From Apostichopus japonicus (Eukaryota > Echinodermata > Holothuroidea > Aspidochirotida > Stichopodidae), in contig NC_092573.1 in assembly GCF_037975245.1 (NCBI RefSeq), positions 11,371,001-11,435,000 on the forward strand: 64,000 nt of DNA, read 5' to 3'. The stretch's first letter is position 1; the number at the start of each line of letters is the position of its first letter. A program made the translations under genes and the position numbers. Of the stretch, positions 1 through 9,879 are shown one piece after another. The notes beneath the pieces are model-generated. The model saw only the letters and a program-made list of their open reading frames with translations, had not been told where the DNA came from and made no database searches.

Positions 1-44
1 CGTAGGGGTTCAATTCTGCGAGTCTATCCACGCTTGCTTCAGCT
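1..44 (-). CDS. UBA6: UBA6-like exon (sixth), cut by the window edge
   Basis: The acceptor ccgaacag is followed by A, which completes the Arg codon of the previous exon, and then [17 protein letters not shown] and AELNPYV are conserved in E1 enzymes. The exon runs off the left end of the window. Confidence 0.85.
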
Positions 45-3000
45 CTGTTCGGAGATTAAATGCAAAAAGACAAATGCTTCCTATTATATTAACAGTGACA
101 AAATATCCGTTGCTGCAAAGTATGAGATTGTTTTGAATATATGACATGAAAGGAACAAACAATTAAACAGTATCTGATCATTTCTTTAAGTCCTTTCCTT
201 TCATTTTTAAAATTTCTCAATCTAACCAATGAGACTATAATGCACTGGCTTGACCTCCCTCCAGCAGTACGTGCCTCAAATTTGGAGACGAGAGTTTTCC
301 CCTGTAGGTCCATATACCGTCAGCTCAGTTTGTGAGATACTGTACAGTTTACAATATTCCAGAGATGAGTTAGTGATACTTATATTCCATCTGAAATCAT
401 TTCCCAAAAAATAACGTCATGAGGATAAAGTTTTGAACTGGATGGTTTTGACCCACCTCGTCTTTTTATCGTCTACATCTTCCTGCCGGATGAAGAACTG
501 GGTGCCCAGATCTTGAATTTGGCAAATTCTTCTGTCCAGAACAGTGAGTGACTATATAGAAGGAGACCAGAAACAAGTCTTACCATTGTTGATTGTTAAA
601 CTATCATAATTTACTATATTATATACTACAGTACATGACAATAGTCACTAATACATATATACATAAATATTTACATATATATATATATATGTGTAAAAGT
701 AAGTTGGCCTGACGGTACCCTGTCTGTATTCTGTGCATGTTTTTGTCCCTTCTGTTACTGTTACTTGTCATTTAGCCTCTGAAGAAGATCCTGCTAGGAT
801 CGAAACGTCAGGCCAACATTACTTTTACACATTCTTTTACACAGGACCTCTAGTGGATAAGCAGCTTGCTAACAGTTTTGTTTTATTTTGATAAATATAT
901 ATATTAATATATTCAAATAGATATTTAAATGTATTTGGTAAGTGTCCATCCATTTCAGTTCCTATAAACAATAAAATGGAACTTGTTACAGAAAAGAACA
1001 AACAGTAGTTGCTTAAATCTTTTGTGCTATCATGAAACAAAAACAATTTAAACACACTAGGAAGAACCAAGACAGTAAATGTATACAAACTGTCAAACAG
1101 TTGGTTTCTATTTCTTCTTTTCTACATCGGGCCAATTTTGTGGGTGTCAGATTTTGTTTGGACCATTGGATATGTCCCCTCCCTCTCCCAACAATAAAAG
1201 CCATTTCAACCTTCACGAAACAAATGCGCAAAATGATCAACAATAGTTTGAAATGTTTTTCATAATAGGGATTGCAGTCTTGTCTTCTCTTTGGGGTAGA
1301 ACTATTAGTGTCAAAAGATTAAGTATAAAGTAGAAGTAATCACTAATTCTCACCTTGATGCCAGCCAAAACGACATTTTTAGCTGCAAAGATAGAACAAA
1401 AATAGGACAAATTCATTTTCAAAGCAAACAGAAGTGTGTCACTTTAAGCTAAGCAGGTATGCAATCATGGTATGGTATAACAATAAAGGAAATTTGAATG
1501 GCTGCAGTGTTTCCTGTACATGTACAGTAGCCACTGACAAATATGTTCTTCTAGACAAATACCACATAAACTTTGATGATGTATTGTAAGTACTGTGTAC
1601 AATGAGGATTTTTATACATGTAATTGCAAATTTGTAATACAATAGTATGTATTTATAGTGTAATATGAAAACATTGCATGTGGGAAATCCAGTGACTGAC
1701 AATTTATATCACAGACAAATTAGTCTTGGTTAAATGTCACATTTTTTTTTCATTATCAAGCCCTTGCTTGCTCAGCTAGGAAATGTGGTCATGTATTTGG
1801 AAATTATTGATTTTATGGATATATTTATCGATTTCAACAAACGTTTACATTGTAATGTGCACCTTCCAACATTACAGTAGAGTATATCTGCTAAATGAAG
1901 AAAAAGCTATATATGATTTGTTTTCTCAAAATGTAGCAAAATTGGTTGTTGAACGACTACTAACTCTGTCCTGCTTCAAACATATTTAGATCCATAAAAA
2001 TGGAAAGTTCAAACAAGTGCAAAAATAATTCTTTAGCATAGATCAAACTAACACAACTATATAAAGCATGAGTTTAAAGCAGGTTGTAGATTCTGGACAA
2101 ACTGTTTCATAATCACCCACAACAGGTTTTTAATCTATAATCTATTCTATGCAATCTCTGTGAGTACATCGACCAATCGGCTACTCCAGATTAGACGGTC
2201 ACAAATCATTTAATATGATACAAACTATTTGGTATCCCACAAATTTATATAATGCAATGCATCATTTTGGGTACACTTGAAACTCTCTGTAGCTGTTTAC
2301 AAATCATTAATACCAATCAATACCAATCATTATTCATTAATACCAATCATTAATACCAATTTCAATTCCAAGTCCACCAAGGCCAACGATTAGAACATTT
2401 GAGTGTGCCATCCGTCTCATGGCTGAATCACCAAGAACATAACGCTGACGGCTGTGAAAGACAAAACAGAGACACAACTTTAAACAGTGTAATAGGACAT
2501 TTCACTGTACAACATAATGACACTGTACAACATAATGATACTGTACAACATAATGACACTGTACAACATGATGACCATGTACAACATAATGACCCTGTAC
2601 AATATAATGACATTGTACAACATAATGACACTGTACAACATAATGACACTTTACAACATTATGACAATGTACAATATAACGACACTGTACAACATGATGA
2701 CACTGTACAATATAATGACAATGTATGTCAGCATAATGACACAGTACAACCTAATGGTAGTTGTAACCCAATGACGCTGTACAATATAATGACCCTGTAC
2801 AACATAATGACACTGTACAACCCAATGACACTGTACAACCCAATGACAATGTACTGTACAACATAATGACACTGTACAACATAATGAGCATAGGAAACCA
2901 TGTTCTGCAGTACACATTATAATTATTAAGTAACTTAGCAGTTTCAGGAGAAGACTAACACATACATTAGTACTTGTCTTCAGTATTCAATACTGTAAAT

Positions 3001-3470
3001 CTTCAACCTTACACTATGAACATGTGTCAATGCAAAATAAGATACAATTAAATGTACAGTATATCCACTATTTAAATAATCGCTTGTTATAAAACTAGCA
3101 TTTGCCAATTCTACCACGATTGGTATGGGATGGTAGAGGAGATGTTCAAAATTATTGGTCTAAATTAGCAAGTAAAAATGCAAAACTTACAGTATCTTAT
3201 TAATTAATATTTACAGTAAATACCACTCAGCACTCTATTTTTTGAAGCCCTGTGGTTTGAAAATGATCCCAAAGACTTACATTTCAATAAGTTTGTCTGA
3301 TCAACACGTCTCAGAACTCAGGAGGACTGAACTGTTACATTGTTGACACTGCTGTTACAAGGCAAAAACTACAGTGAATTTGAGCATCCAAGATTAAGAA
3401 GGGAGTTCAAAATGAAAGGACTACACCACCTGTACAACGAGTCATCGATTTCCTCCTTCTCTTCTGCCAT
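1..3470 (-). CDS. UBA6: UBA6-like ubiquitin-activating enzyme E1, 5' part of a spliced gene
   Basis: Five minus-strand exons encode the N-terminus of a ubiquitin-like-modifier E1, the enzyme that adenylates the modifier and passes it to its own cysteine and then to E2 enzymes. Read in order they give [62 protein letters not shown] and [15 protein letters not shown]. This is the start of the inactive adenylation domain with its glycine-rich loop. [20 protein letters not shown] and AELNPY resemble UBA6 more than UBA1, from my knowledge of the families. Exon 1 to 2 and 2 to 3 junctions are phase-compatible (AG+C gives Ser, G+CT gives Ala), as is 5 to 6 (AG+A gives Arg). Between exons 3 and 5 a short exon for roughly (A)VTIHDT is expected and was not found. 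The rest of the gene lies beyond position 1. Confidence 0.88.
457..531 (-). CDS. UBA6: UBA6-like exon (fifth in order)
   Basis: The acceptor is ctggacag and the donor ACGAG|GTGGGT, giving 75 nt. It encodes [24 protein letters not shown] and a split Arg codon. CQ-x2-DLGT-FF matches the UBA6 form; UBA1 has DLS-QF here. The exon starts needing two bases from the previous exon, whereas exon 3 ends in phase 0, so an exon of 3n+2 nt is missing between them. A second possible acceptor lies at the aag just before the DLG codons (after 514). Confidence 0.85.
691..890. mobile_element. Foldback/hairpin element, copy 1
   Basis: Inverted arms lie at 691-714 and 806-830 (gtgtaaaagtaagttggcct and its complement), followed by a tail with cctctagtggataagcagc. 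The right arm carries the hammerhead-like motif at 775-813. The tail is shared with copies at 5457-5975 and 63676-63837. It lies in an intron of the UBA6-like gene. No transposase or clear target duplication was seen. Confidence 0.8.
775..813 (+). ncRNA. Hammerhead-like RNA motif (candidate)
   Basis: Order: GCCT, CTGAAGAA, GATCCT-gct-AGGATC, GAAA, CGTC, AGGC. GCCT/AGGC can form stem I and GATCCT/AGGATC stem II. CTGAAGA and GAAA match the hammerhead core boxes CUGANGA and GAAA, and GTC matches the cleavage triplet. There is one extra A after CTGAAGA and no room for a hairpin helix III; the ACGT palindrome, whose A is the last base of GAAA, could pair only with another copy. Activity is not shown. 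Confidence 0.4.
1354..1382 (-). CDS. UBA6: UBA6-like exon 3, 29-nt microexon
   Basis: The acceptor is ctttgcag, the exon is CT plus nine codons (A)KNVVLAGIK, and the donor is AAG|GTGAGA. It completes the Ala codon left open by exon 2 and ends in phase 0. The peptide matches the E1 segment IAKN-VLAG-K that directly follows the glycine loop. Confidence 0.88.
2357..2451 (-). CDS. UBA6: UBA6-like exon 2 (glycine-rich loop)
   Basis: This 95-nt exon follows the acceptor tttcacag and ends at donor ATTG|GTATTA. It reads (S)[31 protein letters not shown] and then one G of an Ala codon. The G-x-G-G-x-G type loop is a hallmark of the E1/ThiF fold. It is the strongest single piece of evidence for this gene. 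An 18-bp minisatellite begins about 50 nt upstream of its acceptor on the minus strand. Confidence 0.92.
2503..2886. repeat. 18-bp minisatellite in UBA6-like intron 1
   Basis: About 21 copies of an 18-bp unit of the form cactgtacaacataatga, with substitutions and an irregular part near 2725-2775. Because 18 is a multiple of three, long open frames appear on both strands with repeated (HNDTVQ)-like peptides; these are repeat artefacts. It lies just upstream of the exon 2 acceptor. Confidence 0.95.
3430..3470 (-). CDS. UBA6: UBA6-like exon 1 (start codon)
   Basis: This 41-nt coding exon gives [13 protein letters not shown] plus AG of a split Ser codon. The start is the first ATG after an in-frame TAA nine codons upstream. 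The donor reads AG|GTGGTG, a weak match to consensus. EIDD-LYSRQ is the conserved entry into the E1 adenylation domain. A separate untranslated exon further up cannot be excluded. Confidence 0.8.
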
Positions 3471-5456
3471 CTTCTCCAAGGTTACTCCAAACAATTATGT
3501 CAGTGAAGGCAGTGAAATGTTTTCAGAAAAGATTTCTGTTTTATAGAAAAGATTGGAAAAAAAGAAAAAAGACCTAACCAGTCAGTCAACTTGGTCTAGA
3601 CTGGTTCTTAATTCAATATATACCCATGTACAAATCTCCAGCATCACATAAGCATTGTGCACGTCAAGTGTACTGCACTCATAAGTTAGTCCTGGGCATG
3701 TACGCAATTTCTCACTGTATTTTCTTTAAATTTCTACTATACACTTGTTCAGGGCCCACTTCCTTCGGCCTGCACACATACAAATGGGTTGCAAACTTGT
3801 ACTTGGATATGTCTCACAATACCGGACTTATGGATAAGTGGCATGGAAGTTATGCTATTGTGTGTAATAACATTTAATATGCTAAGTACTGATAGCTAAG
3901 CAGATACATGATAATCGTAGGCAGAAACAATTTATCTGATATTATTCTTAGGTATTTACAGTAGCTAAGTGTAAACAAGATGGCCAAAGTCCTATGTACA
4001 TTCTGTAGAGGAGTTTGTATTGAATTGCATAGTTTTTTACACATTTATATTAAGGACATAAAGGATCATAAAATTACTAAAGATACATTGTTATTTTATA
4101 ATGTTGCAGATCTCCATAAGCCTATATGTTTTTCTTGCTATGCGATTCCACTGGTAACATCAAAAGGATTTTGAAGCCCTTCTCACAGGTTAGGTTGTCT
4201 AACCTTCCTAAATCATCGGCTTGCTCCAAAAATGATATAATGTACTTGTATTCATAATAGGAAATTGAGGACAATACTCATAGATTTGAGATCTTTAATC
4301 ATTTTTAAAGTTTATCTTTTTCACTAGCTCTGTACGTAATATCACCACAAAAACAGAAGTACTACTGCACTAGTACTAGGCCTTATCAATTGTTTGATAG
4401 TATGAGATCATCTTATGTACTGTAACTTAAGTCTTGACCAAATACAGAGACTGCAAGTAGCCTAATGTTATGAAAAGTAAATAGTACAGTCTGACTAGTT
4501 ATAGGCTAACAATTTTAGCTATCCTAGAAATACGTTAATGTGCGATTGACTTAGCAAATTTGAGAACATGGGATTACAAGTTACATCATTTCCTGCTCAT
4601 TACAGAGCTCAGATATGACTAAGGTGAAGTTACTAATACTATCTTAACTCATACTTCAGCATTAGTTTCAAATTCGGGGTAGGTGGCTCCATGATGTGCC
4701 CATTATCATGACCATCAACCTTAGAATAGGCCTTATGTTACACAAATACTGGCTACAGCTAGACGAAGAAAAATCAACCAATTGCGATAATTAAACTGTA
4801 GTGTAGGCCTAGCCTAAAGACACTTTGGCCTAAATCGTGACAGCTATGCTAACAAAGTACATCTAGCATGTGACGGTAATAGTTGTTGTTTAGCAATTGT
4901 CCACCATGTTACACGAGCCGACGCTCAAAATACAGTTCCATCAGTCACAAATATTTGAGCTTGGGCTAGTCTACAACTACATACATAGCCTAGGCTACTT
5001 AGGCTAGGCTATATTATGAGTCTGTAACTTTACAATAACAGGTAATTTTGGTCATTCTGGTAATTACGGTCAGAATTATGCCATTTAAGTCAGTAGTTAG
5101 CTATTGCGGCCGCTATTGCAACTTGTGTATAACATTTTCAGTAAAATATTATCAAAAATACGACAGCTTCAAAATATGGAAACTTCCCAACCTCAGTTTG
5201 TCCAACAAATGTGGGCCGTTCACGGTGTACTAAATGGGGATTCCCAAATTCACTAGCCTATAATCTTTATGACCATAAATCTTTGAAAATCTGCTAGGGA
5301 GACAAACTGCATTACCCGCAGTGTTCTTGCAAGTGTGCCATCAATACTGTTCCCAACTTTTGTCGCGGTATTGTGTGCCTGTTCAGCTCTGGGCAATGAG
5401 GGTCTCCAGGAAGAATATTTTATTGTAGCTACAGTAATCAAACTAATACAAAAATG
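3471..5456. other. Upstream region of the UBA6-like gene, no coding seen
   Basis: AT-rich single-copy-looking DNA that should hold the 5' UTR and promoter of the minus-strand E1 gene. Short words such as taggcctag and aggctaggct are frequent around 4800-5010. No exon, TATA arrangement or CpG-rich block could be fixed. Confidence 0.5.
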
Positions 5457-5515
5457 TTAGCAAACTGCTCATCCACTAGAGAGCTTGTGTAAGAGAATGT
5501 GTATAGAGTAAGTTG

Positions 5516-5554
5516 GCCCGACGTTTCGATCCTAACAGGATCTTCTTCAGAGGC
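5516..5554 (-). ncRNA. Hammerhead-like RNA motif, left arm of copy 2
   Basis: On the minus strand: GCCT, CTGAAGAA, GATCCT-gtt-AGGATC, GAAA, CGTC, GGGC. Stem I pairs with one T-G wobble. Length 39 nt, the same as at 775-813. Confidence 0.4.
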
Positions 5555-5911
5555 CAAATGACTTCAGAGGCTGAATGACTTCAGAGGCTGAATGACTTCA
5601 GAGGCTGAATGACTTCAGAGGCTGAATGACTTCAGAGGCTGAATGACTTCAGAGGCTGAATGACTTCAGAGGCTGAATGACTTCAGAGGCTGAATGACTT
5701 CAGAGGCTGAATGACTTCAGAGGCTGAATGACTTCAGAGGCTGAATGACTTCAGAGGCTGAATGACTTCAGAGGCTGAATGACTTCAGAGGCTGAATGAC
5801 TTCAGAGGCTGAATGACTTCAGAGGCTGAATGACTTCAGAGGCTGAATGACTTCAGAGGCTGAATGACTTCAGAGGCTGAATGACTTCAGAGGCTGAATG
5901 ACTTCAGAGGC
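5545..5911. repeat. 17-bp tandem array (about 21.6 units)
   Basis: Near-perfect units of cttcagaggctgaatga. Occurrences of cttcag run every 17 bp from 5545 to 5902. The unit is the reverse complement of tcattcagcctctgaag, the sequence that enters the hairpin motif in the right arm, so the array appears to have grown from the element itself. Confidence 0.95.
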
Positions 5912-5921
5912 TTGTCATTCA

Positions 5922-5960
5922 GCCTCTGAAGTAGATCCTGTTAAGATCGAAACGTCAGGC
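5922..5960 (+). ncRNA. Hammerhead-like RNA motif, right arm of copy 2
   Basis: GCCT, CTGAAGTA, GATCCT-gtt-AAGATC, GAAA, CGTC, AGGC. It has one change in the core box and one weakened pair in stem II, so it is a degraded copy of the same 39-nt motif. Confidence 0.35.
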
Positions 5961-5975
5961 TAAGTTACTTTCAGA

Positions 5976-6763
5976 TACAGTAATTTAAGTCTGAAATAGA
6001 GTTCATTGTTTTGGGCAGGGAAAACCCTGATTAGACTTGCCTAACATACACATATTTCACAGTGAAGCCTTTGGAATATAAAGGCCTGTTTTATGGTTTA
6101 TAGGCCTACTGTTATCACTATTGTCAAGGGCAAGGACGAGCCCCGGAGAAAATAATGTCACCTTGAAACTGTAAGAGATGTTTATATTTCTATAGGTATA
6201 TCATTAAACTAGGAAACGTTATATCTTTTATCACATATATTCCAGGGCCCTCTTATTGACCGCGTGACCCTAGACTGTTCTCCCAAAAGAACACCATTTT
6301 GAGACCAGTTAAAAAATAAGAACTTTCACTCAAGTGATGATATTCTTCTAAGCAGTGGAAGGTGGTTGTCAAATATGCAGTTCCCGCTCCCACATATTTA
6401 AAAGTCGAAAGTCAGAAAGGAAAATTCTACTGTAGTAATCTTCGTCTTTTGTAAGATCTAAAAATTCGAGGAAAAACTGAAAAAGAAAAGGAGAATTTAG
6501 GGTAAACTTGAGTTGAAATTTTGACAAGACAAAGCGAAAATTATTGTAAAAATATGAACTTGGCTTTAACCAGCGAAAATGCTTAATTGAGGGAATACAC
6601 AGTTGAGATGCTTGGTCCCCCCCTTCCACCCTCCTCACCCGACCACTCTCGTTGGGCCTGGCTGTTACAACTGTTGCTAACGCATGTCAGCTACTGTAAT
6701 ACTTCGTCGCCACGTCAAACCATATAACTGATTTTTCTGGTGGCAAAAAACAATTGTACCCTT
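5976..6763. other. Non-coding stretch, nothing recognised
   Basis: No exon, inverted repeat or tandem repeat stands out between the foldback element and the first MITE. Confidence 0.5.
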
Positions 6764-7065
6764 CAAGGGCGTAGGAACCGGGGGGCTGGGGGCGTCATCC
6801 CCCAGTGAAAAATAAAGGGGGCGGAAGTATCATTCCGCCCCCCCCCCCGCTTCGCAAGTCAGAAAACCCCTTTTCCATTTCTCAATAAATGATAAAGTGT
6901 GAAGTGTGCTATATTGCACCAAATTGCATCTGAGGCCACCTGGAAATTCAAAAAATTTCCAAAGGGGAGGGGGACACCCACTCCCCTTAGACCCCTCCCC
7001 CAGGCCGGGCCATCAGTCTTCAGCCGCTCCCCCCCCCCACTCAAAAGTACCTTCCTACGCCACTG
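6764..7065. mobile_element. hAT-type MITE, 302 bp
   Basis: Ends are caagggcgtagga and tcctacgccactg, imperfect terminal inverted repeats. Flanks are GTACCCTT (6756-6763) and TTACCCTT (7066-7073), an 8-bp target duplication with one change. An 8-bp duplication and CA(G)-starting termini are typical of the hAT superfamily. The middle (tgcaccaaattgcatctgag, ccaaaggggaggggg, cccttagacccctcccc) matches the element at 17534-17902 in the opposite orientation. No transposase. Confidence 0.85.
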
Positions 7066-7119
7066 TTACCCTTATATTAAAACAAATCCACATTGCTAGG
7101 AAGTTGGATCACAGTAGAG

Positions 7120-7474
7120 CAGGGGTTCCCTAACTGGGGTGCATGAACTCCCAGGGGGTGCGTGAGTCCATCAGAAGGGGTTCGTGAGACGTTTCTGAAA
7201 GTCAAAACTAGAGTACTTTTTGTTGAACTAAAATCTGATATATCATATAATTTAGTAATGTACAAAAGTCGTACCTATCGACAAACTCTTTTTGCGTTCC
7301 ATACGCGTATGTTGCCATAGTAGTACTGTACCATGCATGTGATACTTGATCTTGAACAAAGCACTGTTATGCGTATTTTAGTATAATAATGACTCAGATG
7401 ACTCTCGAAAAGTTGGGGGTTCGTGGACAACTATGACAGGGGGTTCGTGGAGAGATAAAGTTAGGGAAACCCTG
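7120..7474. mobile_element. hAT-type MITE, 355 bp, second family
   Basis: Termini are caggggttccctaact and agttagggaaaccctg. They are flanked by an exact 8-bp duplication CAGTAGAG (7112-7119 and 7475-7482). The terminal sequence resembles hAT/Charlie-type ends. The interior is AT-rich with no coding capacity. Confidence 0.9.
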
Positions 7475-8549
7475 CAGTAGAGGGTCTGTGATGTCATCTG
7501 GGCGAATGCTCTTTGGAAGCTTTACTTGGGCTATTATAATCTTTTTTTGTCGAATTATCATTGAAACCTGATACATTTCAAATGTTTGCTTACCTGTCAA
7601 AATGCTCTGTATTTAGAATTTCATTAAATGGACCCCTTTTATAGAAATAGTCTACTCTCTGTGGATAAATGAATGACAAATACTAAAGACATTTTCAACT
7701 GAATTGCCATGATGACGTCATCCATTCAGCTAATGCCAGATGCAATTTACAAAATATCACACAATTATTAAAATTCGTATCTTCGCAATACAAAATGCTA
7801 TGAGGATGTGACTTTCTCCTACAGATTCAGCAAAGTTTCAGCAATTTGTTAAGTGATCAACTTGAGTCACCAGAACATCCTTTTCAATTCGTTTAACTCC
7901 GTGTCTTTAAGATCAAGGTGAATATTGCTGAAAGTTTGTTCATAAGCCAAATGTAATACCCCGGCGCCAAAGTTGCCCCGTTCCTTTATGAACGGGTATC
8001 GGTGTATTTGTCGATTAGCCACAGGTCCAGCTATGTCTAAGTGAAGCTTTCAACTCCCTATACACTGAGCAGCTAATAATTATGAAACATGAGATATGTG
8101 CCAGGTGCGCATCGCCCGCAATATCAATAGTGAAAGATGTCTTTTTGGAGCTTCTATATATACATTCAATATAGTGCGTACTGTGTATAAAGTAATGAAT
8201 ACAATAACCAATGAGTTCTATATGGGGCTATATAGTCTACGATAGAGTCAGAGAATTAAGGGTAAATTGGTCTTCGCCCTCTGAAAACTCGAAACAAAAA
8301 ACATAGTTCATGCCAAATAAAATTATAAATGAAAATGACCATCAAAAATGTGTTGGATGCATGCCGACCCGTTTAACGTATATGAAATATATTTACCTAA
8401 TACTCATACCTATCACTCATTGATTGTAGCAAACGTCAGAACCTATCGGCTTCCGTACTGCTCTCAGCGCGAACTGTATTACATACCACTGAACGGTGTT
8501 GAACTCTCATCAATCAAAACGACTGGACTACTTAGCTCATCAGAAGCAA

Positions 8550-8587
8550 CCACTGATCTGTACACTAGTTAGTGTACAGATCAGTGG
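8550..8587. repeat. Perfect 38-bp palindrome between 8-bp direct repeats
   Basis: ccactgatctgtacacta, two bases, then its exact complement. AAGCAACC occurs on both sides (8544-8551 and 8588-8595), so it looks like a tiny insertion with target duplication or a replication/assembly fold-back. Confidence 0.85.
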
Positions 8588-9851
8588 AAGCAACCCATAA
8601 TTTAACGAACAAAAGTCAGTATACGAATTACAATTTTTCGAGGGAACAATGGTGTCGGATAGCATCCATTGGAGAGGGGGGGGGGGGGCTTTTTATGAGA
8701 ATGTTCTTAAGTTGAGTTTTTAGAATTCCTAAAACAATTATGGACATGCATAAACAGAAAACTGCAATGATGCTACGACGCTATCAACAATTTAGCCGTA
8801 TGAGAGTGACAGATGAGCCGTTTAAAGATATAAAGAGATAAATATAGAAACATTAGTAGCACTCAACAACCAAACAACCAATAAGGTGCAACGTACATAA
8901 TATCGTGACGCAACATTAGTTTTTCAAACAACAGTGATCGTGACAACGGAATGATTTCAATCACGAAATTGGGGGGGGGGGGGGGTCCATGAATGTGTTC
9001 GTAAAAATGCATCATTTGAAATTGCAGAAATTTACAAAACTGTTGAAATGTACAAACAGAAATAAGAAAGACAGTTCGCGAATGACTGCAGTTAAAACGG
9101 AAAATGAAAATGAACAGAAAATAAAAAACAGAAATGAGAGAAGATTGCAAGCTTTCTGCAAGAAGACAAATGTTTGTTTAACTTGATAACGTCAGAGATA
9201 GAGAATAATTTCAAGGTTAACAACATATCTCCCGAAAAGAAATAGCTGACGGGATCAAGACAAATACTAAGCAAAGGACAAACTCTAAGTAAATTTGCAG
9301 ACGAAAATATTTAAAGATGTGAGTTGAATTTGTCGAGACAGAGTTAGCCTGTAACATAATGCGGATTGCGTGCACACACACACACACACGCGTAACTGAG
9401 AAATGCAGGGAAATCACGTGATTCGGTAGAACCGAATTAAGCACTAATAGGAAACTAGGGAGTTTTTCTATTTTATTTCTTTTTTATTTTATTTTATTTT
9501 TGCTTCATATGCATAATAGATGATTTCGGAGCATTAGATACAATTTTAAAGCCACTCAAAGCTAAATTTGGTTCAGCAGACGTGATTGAAATTACCTACA
9601 GCAGGCTTTCTGATTGGTTGATGACCAGACGTGCATGTGTAAAAGAGCGATTGGCAACATTTCGTTAGGTTAAATGTGCTAGTTATAGGAAATATATACT
9701 GGACTTACAACTGGGATTTTCTCGTAATTACTGGAGACGAGATCTCTTTAAACATACATTTTCACAACCGGCACATAGATTGAGAAAGTACAGCAGTGTG
9801 CTTTTACAAAATCTTTTAGAACTGTATAATGGATAGATCATGCGCATTGGG

Positions 9852-9879
9852 AACCAGAGCCGTATCTACGGCTCTGGTT
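9852..9879. repeat. Perfect 28-bp palindrome
   Basis: aaccagagccgta, tc, and its exact complement (13-bp arms). No run of T follows, and no flanking duplication was seen. Confidence 0.85.

Larger units (their letters stand above)
5457..5975. mobile_element. Foldback element, copy 2, with satellite in its loop
   Basis: The left part (gttagcaaactgc...ccactagagag, then the arm ending near 5554) is the inverted form of the tail and arm of copy 1. The right arm is at 5922-5975. Both arms carry the 39-nt hammerhead-like motif, in opposite orientation. The space between the arms is filled by a 17-bp tandem array. Confidence 0.85.

Noticed and set aside
584-600. Candidate missing UBA6 microexon ending ATG|GTAAGA
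   Set aside because: Its start phase does not fit exon 3, and joining to the preferred next acceptor creates a stop.
2399-2866. 155-codon frame with HNDTVQ repeats
   Set aside because: It lies over the antisense of UBA6 exon 2 and an 18-bp minisatellite; open because the period is a multiple of three.
5545-5911. CRISPR-like array
   Set aside because: Repeats are contiguous with no spacers, and the setting is eukaryotic.
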